Assembly (NCBI GenBank): GCA_004151065.3
Contig: NWUY0300024545.1
Location: forward strand, 1-12,317
Length of the DNA stretch: 12,317 nt
Direction of reading: 5' to 3'
DNA from: Larix sibirica
Lineage: Eukaryota; Streptophyta; Pinopsida; Pinales; Pinaceae
The translations under genes and the position numbers were made by a program. The notes under the pieces are model-generated. The model was not told the DNA's origin. It saw only the letters and a list, made by a program, of their open reading frames with translations, and searched no databases. Below are positions 1 to 7,102 of this stretch, piece after piece; positions within the stretch are counted from its first letter, which is position 1, and the number at the start of each line of letters is the position of its first letter.

Positions 1-608
1 TGCTGGAAGAGATCCACAAGGGATGCACAGGAAAATCAACATGACACAAGACTAAGACCAAGAGAGAGGATCGGTTCATTGAGAGAACCGAGGGGGCTCC
101 CTTCTTCCCTTTTTCTTACGAACATCAATCCAACCTGTGGAACTGAGAGGTGCAACAGTCTTCTCCACCAAGGCCAACTGATTTGGGGTTATTCCATCAC
201 TGCGAACTGGAGGGACTGCATGTGCTTCCTTATCACTGTCTGAATGATCTGATTCATGAGGACGTTTCTGCGCCCCTGAAAGCGAAGCTATGGCCATGAT
301 CGTATCATTTGGTTCAACATGTACAGGGGGAGATTGCCCCGACTGAGATGTGGGGTCTAAAGTCGGAATTGTTGTTGCTTCCGGACGATGAACTGAGACC
401 AAGGGTTTGTGAATGAATTCCTTAGTTGGTTGTTGCTCATATGTCGGGGGATGTAAAGGAGTGGTTGATGGCAAAAGGTCAGAAGATTCTTTATGTTGTT
501 GTTGGCCGTCCATAGATGAAGTCGCGCGCTTTTGCGGGGTTTGGGGTCTTGCCACCTGTTGGCCTTCTTCCGTGGCCTAGAGAATGAGGGAGGGGCAGGG
601 GATACAGG

Positions 609-650
609 ACAAGAAACCTAGAGGTGCCATGTTTGTTGACATGAATGGCA
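609..650 (-). other. CCHC zinc knuckle of LINE ORF1, interrupted by TAG
   Basis: The motif C-x2-C-x4-H-x4-C is present with exact spacing: Cys at 650, Cys at 641, His at 626 and Cys at 611, in the frame of the preceding gag domain. One of the four residues between His and the last Cys is a TAG stop at 620-618. The knuckle follows the FRCHSC segment, as in other plant LINE ORF1 proteins, where it binds nucleic acid. Confidence 0.75.
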
Positions 651-1349
651 CCTGAAGGCAGTATTCTCATAATCAATCAGCTGCATGTAAGGATCCTCCT
701 CAGTCCAATCGATAAAGATCTTATCCGGTAGCCCTTGGTTGAGGTCGATTTCAACACAAATGCGGGCGTAAGTGAAGAATCCCTTCGAAGTACAGTCTGT
801 ATCAATCTTGATAAACCTTCCCAACGCATTTCCAATGGTGGGTAAAAAATCTGGAGTATAAAAATGCAAAGGTAAATTAGGGAGTCTTATCTAAATCGGA
901 GTATTCATGGCATTCATAGTCAGAGGGTTGAAAGTGGGGAACCATTTCTGCATGGAAAGACCAGATCTGCCCCAGAACCATGACCCTTCCTCTAACACTC
1001 GTTGGCAGTCCTCGTCTATGGCGAAGTTGACAATGAAGAACCCTTTGGAACAGAGGAACAACTCAAGATTTGGCACCCATGTCTTACTAATCCATTCTCT
1101 TAGCGCCGAAACGAAAGGCCAAAGTCTGTTGAAGCAGCAGATGAGGGCCCTTTGCTCATAGATAGTAGCATAGGCAAAGACCTGGGGATCTTCTGCCTCT
1201 GTCATTTGAGGTTCCGTGGACTGCTCCACAATGAAAGCAAATCCTGAGAGCACCTTTGCTCGAAGAACTTCCAACTTGGATCCCGATGAAGCAGCAAGCC
1301 CTGTTTTTACAGCATGTTTATAAGAGTTGGGGGGAGTGGAAGAAGGAGC

Positions 1350-1577
1350 CCCTCCCCGCAGTCGAGAGACTAGCGAAATGGTTGCATTCGTCATTGTCCC
1401 ATAGCTTTGAAGCAGAGCTCCATCCTCAAGCTGTCGTCCCTCAAATATAAGCCTTTGAAAGTCAAGCGGAATCCCTGTTGTTTGATGTATCTTGATTTTC
1501 AGCATAAGTACGCAGTCTTGGGGGTGTGCCTGCATGCATATAGTAGCGCCATCAAGGGCCCTCACGAAAAGAGGGAA
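1350..1577 (-). other. Ubiquitin-like domain inside LINE ORF1
   Basis: A 76-residue segment aligns to ubiquitin end to end without a gap. By hand count about 35 of 76 positions are identical. The strongest block is QRLIFEGRQLEDG (ubiquitin 41-53), and the end is VSRLRGG, with both terminal glycines. The Leu8-Ile44-Val70 patch used by most ubiquitin-binding proteins is kept. Positions 6, 11, 33, 48 and 63 are not lysine, while 27 and 29 are. Position 1 is Phe, not Met, and the frame is open upstream. After Gly-Gly the frame runs straight into APSSTPP and on to the gag domain, so this is a fusion within one ORF, not a separate ubiquitin gene. Confidence 0.85.
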
Positions 1578-1865
1578 GCCTGCAACGCCCTCTGACCCTT
1601 CCGTAGCCAGAAGAAAAGCCCTCCGCACTCGAGGCTGTGAATGTCGATAGCGAGGCGTGGGTGGGAGACCGATCGGTTGAAAACACTCCTCTTTCAATGG
1701 TGAACCGAGGGGAAGAGCATTCGAGAGGCAGCGAGGCTCTGGATCACATAGGTAAGGGAGCCTCCAGGTTCTATTGCAGGTGACGACGACAGCGAGAGGA
1801 CGGACTCCTTCACAGGGTTTCCATCGTTCTCGTCCCACTTGGAGCATAAGATGTAAGGATTCCAA

Positions 1866-2344
1866 TTTAAAATTAAAACCTTATATAATACTAAGTAACT
1901 TTATTTAATTTTTCAACTATCAATTTTAGTATAATAAAATACATTTATATACATTAAGATATCAATATTATCTTAATGTAACTTTGTTATTTTACATATA
2001 TACAGATACCTCAATTATATTATAAACTACATTTATTGTAATCAATAAACTGTAGTGAGAATTAAATTTTATGATTTCTACCATCTCATATAAAAATAAA
2101 TAAAATTATTAATAAAATGATTTTATTATAAACCATATTTATTGTAATTAATAAAGTGTAGTGAGAATTACATCTTATTGGTTTCTACCCTGTCCTATAA
2201 AAATAAATAATAATTTTATAATATTGTATTTTTTAAATTTTACATTTAAATTTGAATAATTTATAATTAATTTGAGGTGAAGGATCCATTAAAATCTTGA
2301 TTGCTAAAATCACCAATAAAAAATGCTTTCACATTCATTAAAAA
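1866..2344. repeat. AT-rich block with a duplicated ~106-bp unit and a palindrome
   Basis: No gene is visible. Two diverged copies of a unit of about 80 bp begin near 2021 and 2127, period about 106. They share TATAAAC, ATTTATTGTAAT, AATAAA, TGTAGTGAGAATTA and TATAAAAATAAATAA in the same order. An 11-bp perfect inverted repeat with a 9-nt loop lies at 1950-1960 and 1970-1980 (TACATTAAGAT and its complement). The block could be a degenerate MITE or LTR remnant, but no terminal repeats were found. Confidence 0.6.
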
Positions 2345-2575
2345 AAAAGTGATTTGACAAAACCCTTAAGATATCAATCAAGGGTAAACACAGGTGACAA
2401 CACAGAGATATGACTCTTAAAAAGGAGAACTGTAATCAAAAAGTGATTTGACAAAACCCTTAATATATTAATCAAGGGTAAACACAAGTGACAACAGAGA
2501 GATATGACTCTTAAAAAGGAGAACTGTAATCGAGATTCGAGAGATATGACTCTTTAAAAGGAGATCTGTAATCAA
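2345..2575. repeat. Tandem repeat, period ~94 bp, two full copies and one partial
   Basis: Copy 1 (about 2345-2438) and copy 2 (about 2439-2531) match closely, sharing GTGATTTGACAAAACCCTTA, AATCAAGGGTAAACACA and GAGATATGACTCTTAAAAAG in order. A third, partial copy (about 2532-2575) repeats only the GAGATATGACTCTT to CTGTAATC end. The few differences between copies 1 and 2 point to a recent duplication. Confidence 0.9.
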
Positions 2576-2599
2576 AAGCAAAGACTTTTTTTCAGTTGA

Positions 2600-2775
2600 A
2601 TTGAAAGGAGGAATATAAATATAAATATATTCTATAGAGATTGAGACTCAGAATCAAATTTTATTTCATATTCGGAGACAAAACATAGAGCAATCAAAAG
2701 AGATTGTGACACAAGCAAATTCTATTTTATATTTATAATTCGAGAGGAGACAATTTAGAGAGCAATCTAGCGAGT
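2600..2775. repeat. Diverged direct repeat of ~65-70 bp, AT-rich
   Basis: Two loosely similar segments, from about 2636 and about 2700, share AGATTG, CAAATTxTATTT, GGAGACAA and AGAGCAATC in the same order. A TATAAATATAAATA run lies just upstream at about 2614. The layout resembles the promoter and leader of a plant LTR, but no LTR ends, primer-binding site or coding remnant was found, so it is listed only as a repeat. Confidence 0.4.
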
Positions 2776-3157
2776 TGAATGTGTTCCAATCAAGTTCTAT
2801 CATTTAGATTAAGACTTTTCTGGTATGGAAAAGAGAAGCTAATGGGATAGCCAAAGATTTCATTATTTAATTAAAAAATAAAATAAAGTAATTTGAAAAT
2901 GGTATACTTATATTTGCAAACTCTATTGGAACAAGTTGTGACAATCAATTTCAACTCACCAACCTGACTGTTCCCAATCAACTTCAACCGACTCAAGGCT
3001 CATCAACCTCAAGAGGCACCTCAAATCAATTTGGCTACCTAACTCAATTGAAGCTATTCAAGTTCTACTTTATAAAACATTTATTTCCATACTAAAATAG
3101 GAATAAAACCAGTGTCAGCAAATCATAAAAACCTTTTAATTCCATACTTAAAAAAGC
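2776..3157. other. AT-rich spacer, no gene seen
   Basis: No open frame with family resemblance, RNA gene or clear repeat was found. A pyrimidine- and CAA-rich stretch around 2940-3060 repeats the word TCAACT/CAACC several times but has no fixed period. Confidence 0.5.
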
Positions 3158-3338
3158 CATAAAAGCACAGATTCACTCAATACTCATATAGTCATAAAAG
3201 CACAGTTACACTCTTATTCAAAATCCTTGAAAACAAGTCTTAGTTACCCAACTGTATCTTCCAATCATAAAAGCACAGTTTCACTCCTACCCAAAATCCT
3301 TGAAAACAGTTCTTACTTACCCGACTGCATCTTCTCGT
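3158..3338. repeat. Tandem repeat, period 73 bp
   Basis: Two copies begin at 3193 and 3266 with CATAAAAGCACAGTT and share CAAAATCCTTGAAAACA, TTACCC, ACTG and ATCTTC in order. A partial earlier copy of about 35 bp begins at 3158. Short related words (CATAAAA, CACAAATTCACTCAA) continue to about 3440 without a clean period. A 74-codon open frame on the plus strand here simply follows the repeat and has no protein resemblance. Confidence 0.85.
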
Positions 3339-3543
3339 TCACAACTGCTCCTGCACTTATTCTACGTCATAAAACATTTAATACAATACTCACAAACATA
3401 ATCATAAGCACAAATTCACTCAACTCAAAATTTCAACTCACCCAACACTAATTTCTGGTTATATAGCTTGGAAAATCACAGGACTCTTACATCTGAGTAT
3501 TTGTTGGACTTGCAATAAAAACTCTTACTCTCCCTTGACCTAA
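3339..3543. other. Spacer between tandem arrays
   Basis: AT-rich sequence with decayed echoes of the 73-bp unit on its left side. No gene or site is recognised. Confidence 0.4.
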
Positions 3544-4055
3544 CAAAGATATCAAACAGATCATCACCACAAACTGCAACACTATAACAGTTAATATTAT
3601 GAAAAGTTTCGAACCTTAAAAGAATTTATATATGAATTTTTATGTAACAAGGAAGACTGGATAAGGAAGGAGACAAAGATATCAAACAAATCATCACCAC
3701 AAACTGCAACACTATAAAACTTTTTATGTAATATTATGAAAAGTTTCGAACCTTTCAAGAATTTATATATGGATTTTTATGTAACGAGGAAGGGTGGATG
3801 AGGTATGAATTTTTATGTAACAAGGCTGGATGAGGAAGGAGACAAAGATATCAAACAGATCATCACCACAAACTGCAACACTATAACTAACTTTTATGTA
3901 GTATTATGAAAAGTTTCGAACCTTTCAAGAATTTATATATGAATTTTTATGTAACGAGGAAGGGTGGATGAGGAAGGAACAGTATAGCAGTTTCGGACCT
4001 TTCAAGAATTTATATATGAATTTTTATGTAACGACGAAGGGTGGATGAGGAAGGA
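3544..4055. repeat. Composite minisatellite, 3 main copies plus truncated copies
   Basis: Units start with CAAAGATATCAAACAGATC at 3544, 3674 and 3843. Each carries CACCACAAACTGCAACACTA, then ATTATGAAAAGTTTCGAACC, AAGAATTTATATATG, TTTTTATGTAAC and GGATGAGGAAGG. Copy 2 has an extra partial copy of its own tail (about 3805-3842), so spacing grows from 130 to 169 bp. A fourth, 5'-truncated copy runs from about 3991 to 4055 and is followed by CAGTATAGCG. The array has grown both by whole units and by tail fragments, as expected for unequal crossing-over or slippage. Confidence 0.9.
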
Positions 4056-4900
4056 GCAGTATAGCGAATAACCAAAACGCCATAAACTAAGAAGTTGCTG
4101 AAAATGCAATTTTTGTTGCTCAAATCAAGTTTTAGATGAGTTGGGTAGTTTTAAATCGTTGTGTTTAGCCTAAAACAAAGATTTGGGGATTGCTGAAATT
4201 ACAATATTGTAAAAATTGCCATTTCCAGGCTGCATTTTAATAGGATTCAGCAAAAAAATTGGTCCAAATAAGGGGCAATTTGATTTGTCTTTATCCCAAG
4301 TAGATGAGGAAGGGTCCTCTGGTCCTCTTTCTAGATTGCAGGAAGATGAAACAAGTGTACACATCAGTTTACATGTGATAACTGGTAACCAAGATATGAA
4401 TAACTATGGACAATTTGTTGTACTTGACTTGTGACTTATCAGTGTTCACCAACCACAAGTTAAGTGGTTGTGCTAGTATTTCACCCAAATTATAAATAAA
4501 ATGTTCGCTATAAACACTTAAAAAACAGTAAAAGTTTTCAAACATTTCAGTAAAAAACTTCACACAGCAATGTCGGCTAAAAAACTTATGACAAATCATA
4601 AACAATGACCATGGTGAGAAGGTTGGTACATGAAAAAGAAGAACGAGATACAAGGTTGCAACATGAAAAAGAACTTGAAATAATTAAAGAAAATTAACGA
4701 TATTTGTAATAATTTATTGAAGTACAAATTGTACTAACATAATAATTAAAAAAATATAGGAGATGTTATGACTTGTACTCAACAACCTGTATTGTCTCTC
4801 TCGAGTAAACTCATTGTATATTATTTTTTTAGGTGAAACACTCGACTCAGCAGTCGAATTGAATTAAAATTCTTTAAAAAAAAAAAAATAACACTAACCC
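4056..4900. other. Intergenic, no supported gene
   Basis: No RNA gene or protein family was recognised. A plus-strand frame (4216-4434) and a minus-strand frame (4653-4369) stay open but match nothing I know and overlap each other. A perfect 7-bp hairpin (CAACCAC, 7-nt loop, GTGGTTG) lies at 4450-4470, and a run of 13 A at about 4876-4888. Confidence 0.5.
4713..4718 (-). terminator. Possible poly(A) signal AATAAA downstream of the F-box gene
   Basis: Minus-strand AATAAA about 600 nt past the stop codon. Plant poly(A) signals are loose and other AT-rich near-matches lie closer to the gene, so this is only a candidate for the 3' end. Confidence 0.2.
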
Positions 4901-5316
4901 CACCATCAACGGCACATTGTTCTCAGGTGATGAATTGAATTCATTGTGTTATGACAATAAATAACACTTCTTTTCTTTTCTCAAGTAATTATGATGAACG
5001 ATTTGGATAATAAATTCTGGATTCAGCATTAAACTGCATTTAATTTCCTCTGTAAATGATCTACAAAGACATGCGGTTGGTTTTGACCGACTGTACGTTT
5101 TCAAATACAGTCCGCTTGCATTTGCTTGGCCTGTATTTACTACGTGTAGTGTGAAATTTAATGTGTTTACTACAGTCAGTCGCAGGAAAGAATACACTGT
5201 ACAAAGCGAAATTCTCATTCCAAACACTGGACTGGTCTGTACAAGAAGAAGCGAAGAACAAGCTACCATATAGGCAATCTCTCTGCACAGACTTCAAAAT
5301 CGCTAACAAAGTGCTG
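4901..5316 (-). other. Probable 3' UTR and flank of the F-box gene
   Basis: Sequence directly downstream (leftward) of the TAA at 5319-5317. It has no conserved frame; open frames on both strands here give unrelated peptides with no family resemblance. Its 3' limit is unknown. Confidence 0.45.
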
Positions 5317-6072
5317 TTAAATCTCGTCTTCTTCTTCTTCCTCCAGATAATCTTCGTCGTCATCAGTGTCAGCGTCTAGCCAGTCGTCAATAGGCATGCA
5401 GGCATGCTTATGCCGGATTTTCCAATCCAGGGCCTGGCAGGCACGCGAGCAGTAATTCACGGTCCCGCAAACGGAGCAGCGCCGGAACTCGTGCTTTCTC
5501 GTCTCGGGCCGCCCGCAGCAGGCGTACGAGCAAAGCCGCAGCCCGGCGCACGGGGGCCGCAGTTTGAACCACTCCACCATGAACTTGGACGCCGGATGCG
5601 AATCCGGCGGAGGGACGTTGCATCCGAAGTCGCTCAAGAGTGGGCAGGCTCGAAGAGACGACGACGAGAAAGCGGGATTCAGCGTTGTCGTTGTTCTGAG
5701 ATTTTTCATCCACCCTGGCCGCAGAGCTCGCAGATTATCCTGCGATTTCCAGTACTGAGGTGGGTAAACAGAAGCCAGCTCTCGGGCGTTTGCCTGAACT
5801 AAGAACCGCCGGCCTTCGGCAACGTTTTTAGAAATGCCGTAACCATCCTGTAAGCAATGGCCGAGTTCTCGCAAGGCATCTATGTGCCCAAGAAAGGCCG
5901 CCCGTGCACACAGCGCGACTCCTGCCTTCAAGTCCTTGTCCTTCTTGCCGCCTCCGCTTCCATTGAATTGTATTATGGCCAAAGAATATAATGCAGACGC
6001 GTGAGATGCGATCGCAGCCTTCGCCATTAGAGACGCGCCACGACCCCTGTTATGCAGGCAGTAGAATCGAAT
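5317..6072 (-). CDS. Exon 3 of the F-box/MYND gene (Sel1-like repeats, MYND finger, acidic tail)
   Basis: It begins after a CTGCAG acceptor (6078-6073) with IRFYCLHNRG and runs 251 codons to TAA at 5319-5317. Key segments are LGHIDALRELGHCLQDGYG (Sel1-like), CPLLSDFGCNVP, and the MYND core from ETRKHEFRRCSVCG to CQALDWKIRHKHAC. The last codons are a GAA/GAG-rich run (about 5327-5345) coding for the acidic tail. Confidence 0.95.
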   Translation of the reverse strand: MRFYCLHNRGRGASLMAKAAIASHASALYSLAIIQFNGSGGGKKDKDLKAGVALCARAAFLGHIDALRELGHCLQDGYGISKNVAEGRRFLVQANARELASVYPPQYWKSQDNLRALRPGWMKNLRTTTTLNPAFSSSSLRACPLLSDFGCNVPPPDSHPASKFMVEWFKLRPPCAGLRLCSYACCGRPETRKHEFRRCSVCGTVNYCSRACQALDWKIRHKHACMPIDDWLDADTDDDEDYLEEEEEDEI

Positions 6073-7102
6073 CTGCAGAAAGTCCCCCAAAAATAAATTG
6101 TCAGATACAAGGGCGGGCGGCTAGCAAAACATTGAGTTGGCAGCTCTCAAAAAATAAAAATTTTAGCTTACCATGCCGAGGGTATAGCAAGCCTCTACAT
6201 TTCCAGCATCTGCGCATTTTTTTATGAAGCGATGAGATCCATCGCACCAGTTAGATGCCTTTACAGCGAATGCCGAGGTAGAGGCTCTCAGTAAAACAAA
6301 CTGGTGGAAACCGATTGCATGGAATCTTTTGCATCTGCATAAACGAGATCCATGAACGCCAGCGTTTTAGATCGAATTGAACTTCCAAAAAAAAAACAAA
6401 GGGCATCCTACAGGCTCTAGTTGTTGGAAATGGTCAATCTAATAACTGTATATTGCATTGAAAGAAGAGAAGAGATTTTAAAGCGTCAGAAGCTATCTCA
6501 AAAATTACAAGTAACTCAACCGGACAAGCAACCACATTCGAGGGGAAAGCTGTTTTATAGTGGTAGAGGCTATTTCTAGACGCTACAAAATAACACACAG
6601 AAGAAGCATATGACTAATAAGAAATACTACTCCTATGTAACTACCGTATTTTCGAACTTAAAAATAATAGCAGACCTGCCCTCAAAAGTTCTGATGCAGA
6701 TCTCAATCTGAAGGTTGCTGTAGGATTCATATGTAGCAAATAACTGATGTAGAGGATACTAAAACCAACAGATTCGAGCTTGGGATTTTGTTGATGCAAA
6801 ATGAACTTGACCAAAAGAAAAAAGATGCATTAATATGGTCTGGTAATTTTAGTGCCCACCCAGAAAACTTACGTTAGTAGAGCGCTGATAAAATCAGCAG
6901 GCCTTCTTGAGGAGGAACTGAGCTTAGAAAGAATAGACACGAGCAAATCGTCAGGAATGTCATCGAAGTGATTTACTCGCACTTGGCGTTTTCTTTTGCG
7001 ACACGGGCTGCTCTCACGTCCCCGTTTCGAATCCCGCCGACAGCCTGTCGAAGGAGCGGCAGGATCCGGCGACGTATAGCATGTACCCCTCCTCGTTTGC
7101 AT
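5317..7102 (-). CDS. F-box / Sel1-like / MYND zinc-finger protein, At1g67340 family, three exons
   Basis: Joined exons 7102-6873, 6334-6172 and 6072-5317 encode 382 residues, close to the 379 I recall for Arabidopsis At1g67340. The family is predicted to act as a substrate adaptor of SCF ubiquitin ligases: the F-box binds SKP1-like proteins, and the other domains would bind targets. Domains: basic NLS-like CRKRKR (34-39), F-box (about 44-80), Sel1-like helical repeats (about 110-227), and a MYND finger with ligands Cys312, Cys317, Cys330, Cys333, Cys339, Cys343, His352 and Cys356. The acidic tail (359-382) has 16 Asp/Glu in 24 residues. The start is the first in-frame ATG after an upstream TGA, and MQTRRGTCY matches the family N-terminus. 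All ligands and splice signals are intact, so it is probably functional. The segment between Sel1 and MYND regions (about 232-275) is the least conserved. Confidence 0.93.
6073..6171 (-). other. Intron 2 of the F-box/MYND gene
   Basis: This 99-bp GT-AG intron lies between codons (phase 0), with donor GTAAGC, a T-rich interior and acceptor CTGCAG. Its size is typical for short plant introns. Confidence 0.92.
6172..6334 (-). CDS. Exon 2 of the F-box/MYND gene (end of F-box, first Sel1-like helices)
   Basis: This 163-nt exon has no start codon of its own and was found by family matching. It begins after an ATGCAG acceptor (CAG at 6337-6335), completes the split Thr codon, and reads CKRFHAIGFH through FAVKASNWCDGSHRFIKKC to NVEACYTLGM. 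It ends at a GTAAGC donor (6171-6166). Joining it to exons 1 and 3 keeps the frame exactly and restores the family's continuous CKRL...YTLGMIRFYC segment. Confidence 0.93.
6335..6872 (-). other. Intron 1 of the F-box/MYND gene
   Basis: This 538-bp GT-AG intron splits the Thr codon at the end of the F-box (phase 2). It is AT-rich. No nested gene or clear repeat was seen in it. Confidence 0.9.
6873..7102 (-). CDS. Exon 1 of the F-box/MYND gene (N-terminus and most of the F-box)
   Basis: The exon gives 76 codons plus two bases of a Thr codon. It ends at a GTAAGT donor (6872-6867). The F-box core reads HFDDIPDDLLVSILSKLSS, then PADFISALLT continues into exon 2. An upstream in-frame GTG codon at 7138 is not needed, because family N-termini begin at the ATG at 7102. 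Confidence 0.93.

Larger units (their letters stand above)
76..1847 (-). pseudogene. LINE ORF1 (gag-like) protein with N-terminal ubiquitin-like domain, broken
   Basis: ORF1 of plant L1 LINEs encodes an RNA-binding protein that packages the element RNA. In reading order: an N-terminal stretch from the ATG at 1847; a ubiquitin-like domain (1577-1350); a linker rich in Ser, Pro and Thr; a DUF4283-type region from about 1184, with motifs such as REWISKTW, CSKGFFIVNF and WFWGRSGL; then IRLPNLPLHFYTP, ARICVEIDLNQGLP and a CCHC knuckle. The C-terminus ends with GWIDVRKKKGRR before TGA at 78-76, a tail typical of plant LINE ORF1. Breaks: TAG at 893-891, where relatives usually have Trp before the RLPNLP motif; TAG at 620-618 inside the knuckle; and a frameshift between about 618 and 579. 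The frame is otherwise open and well conserved, so decay is fairly recent. The true start is uncertain: the first 90 residues may be 5' UTR read through. Confidence 0.85.
1..1865 (-). mobile_element. L1-type plant LINE, 5' portion, decayed and cut by window edge
   Basis: A non-LTR retrotransposon read on the minus strand. Its ORF1 (gag-like) is recognisable from about 1847 down to 76, and ORF2 (endonuclease/reverse transcriptase) would continue off the left edge. Composition changes sharply near 1860, from GC-balanced inside the element to very AT-rich outside, so the 5' end probably lies close to 1865. The exact end and target-site duplication cannot be set because the 3' end is not in the window. 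Two in-frame TAG codons and a frameshift in ORF1 show this copy is inactive. A minus-strand ATG at 42-40 opens a frame that stays open to the window edge and could be the start of ORF2, but no endonuclease motif is reached, so this is only a possibility. Confidence 0.85.

Noticed and set aside
907-1595. Three plus-strand open frames (907-1161, 1256-1450, 1407-1595)
   Set aside because: They are shadows of the LINE ORF1 on the minus strand, whose motifs are clear.
2600-2775. LTR promoter-like layout with TATAAATA
   Set aside because: No LTR ends, primer-binding site, polypurine tract or gag/pol remnant was found nearby.
4216-4434. 72-codon plus-strand open frame after a TTTCCAG acceptor-like site
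   Set aside because: It looks slightly protein-like but matches no family I recognise, overlaps another open frame on the opposite strand, and has no matching donor or upstream exon.
5404-5802. 132-codon plus-strand frame and shorter frames opposite F-box exon 3
   Set aside because: They lie antisense or out of frame to a well-conserved exon and owe their length to its high GC content.
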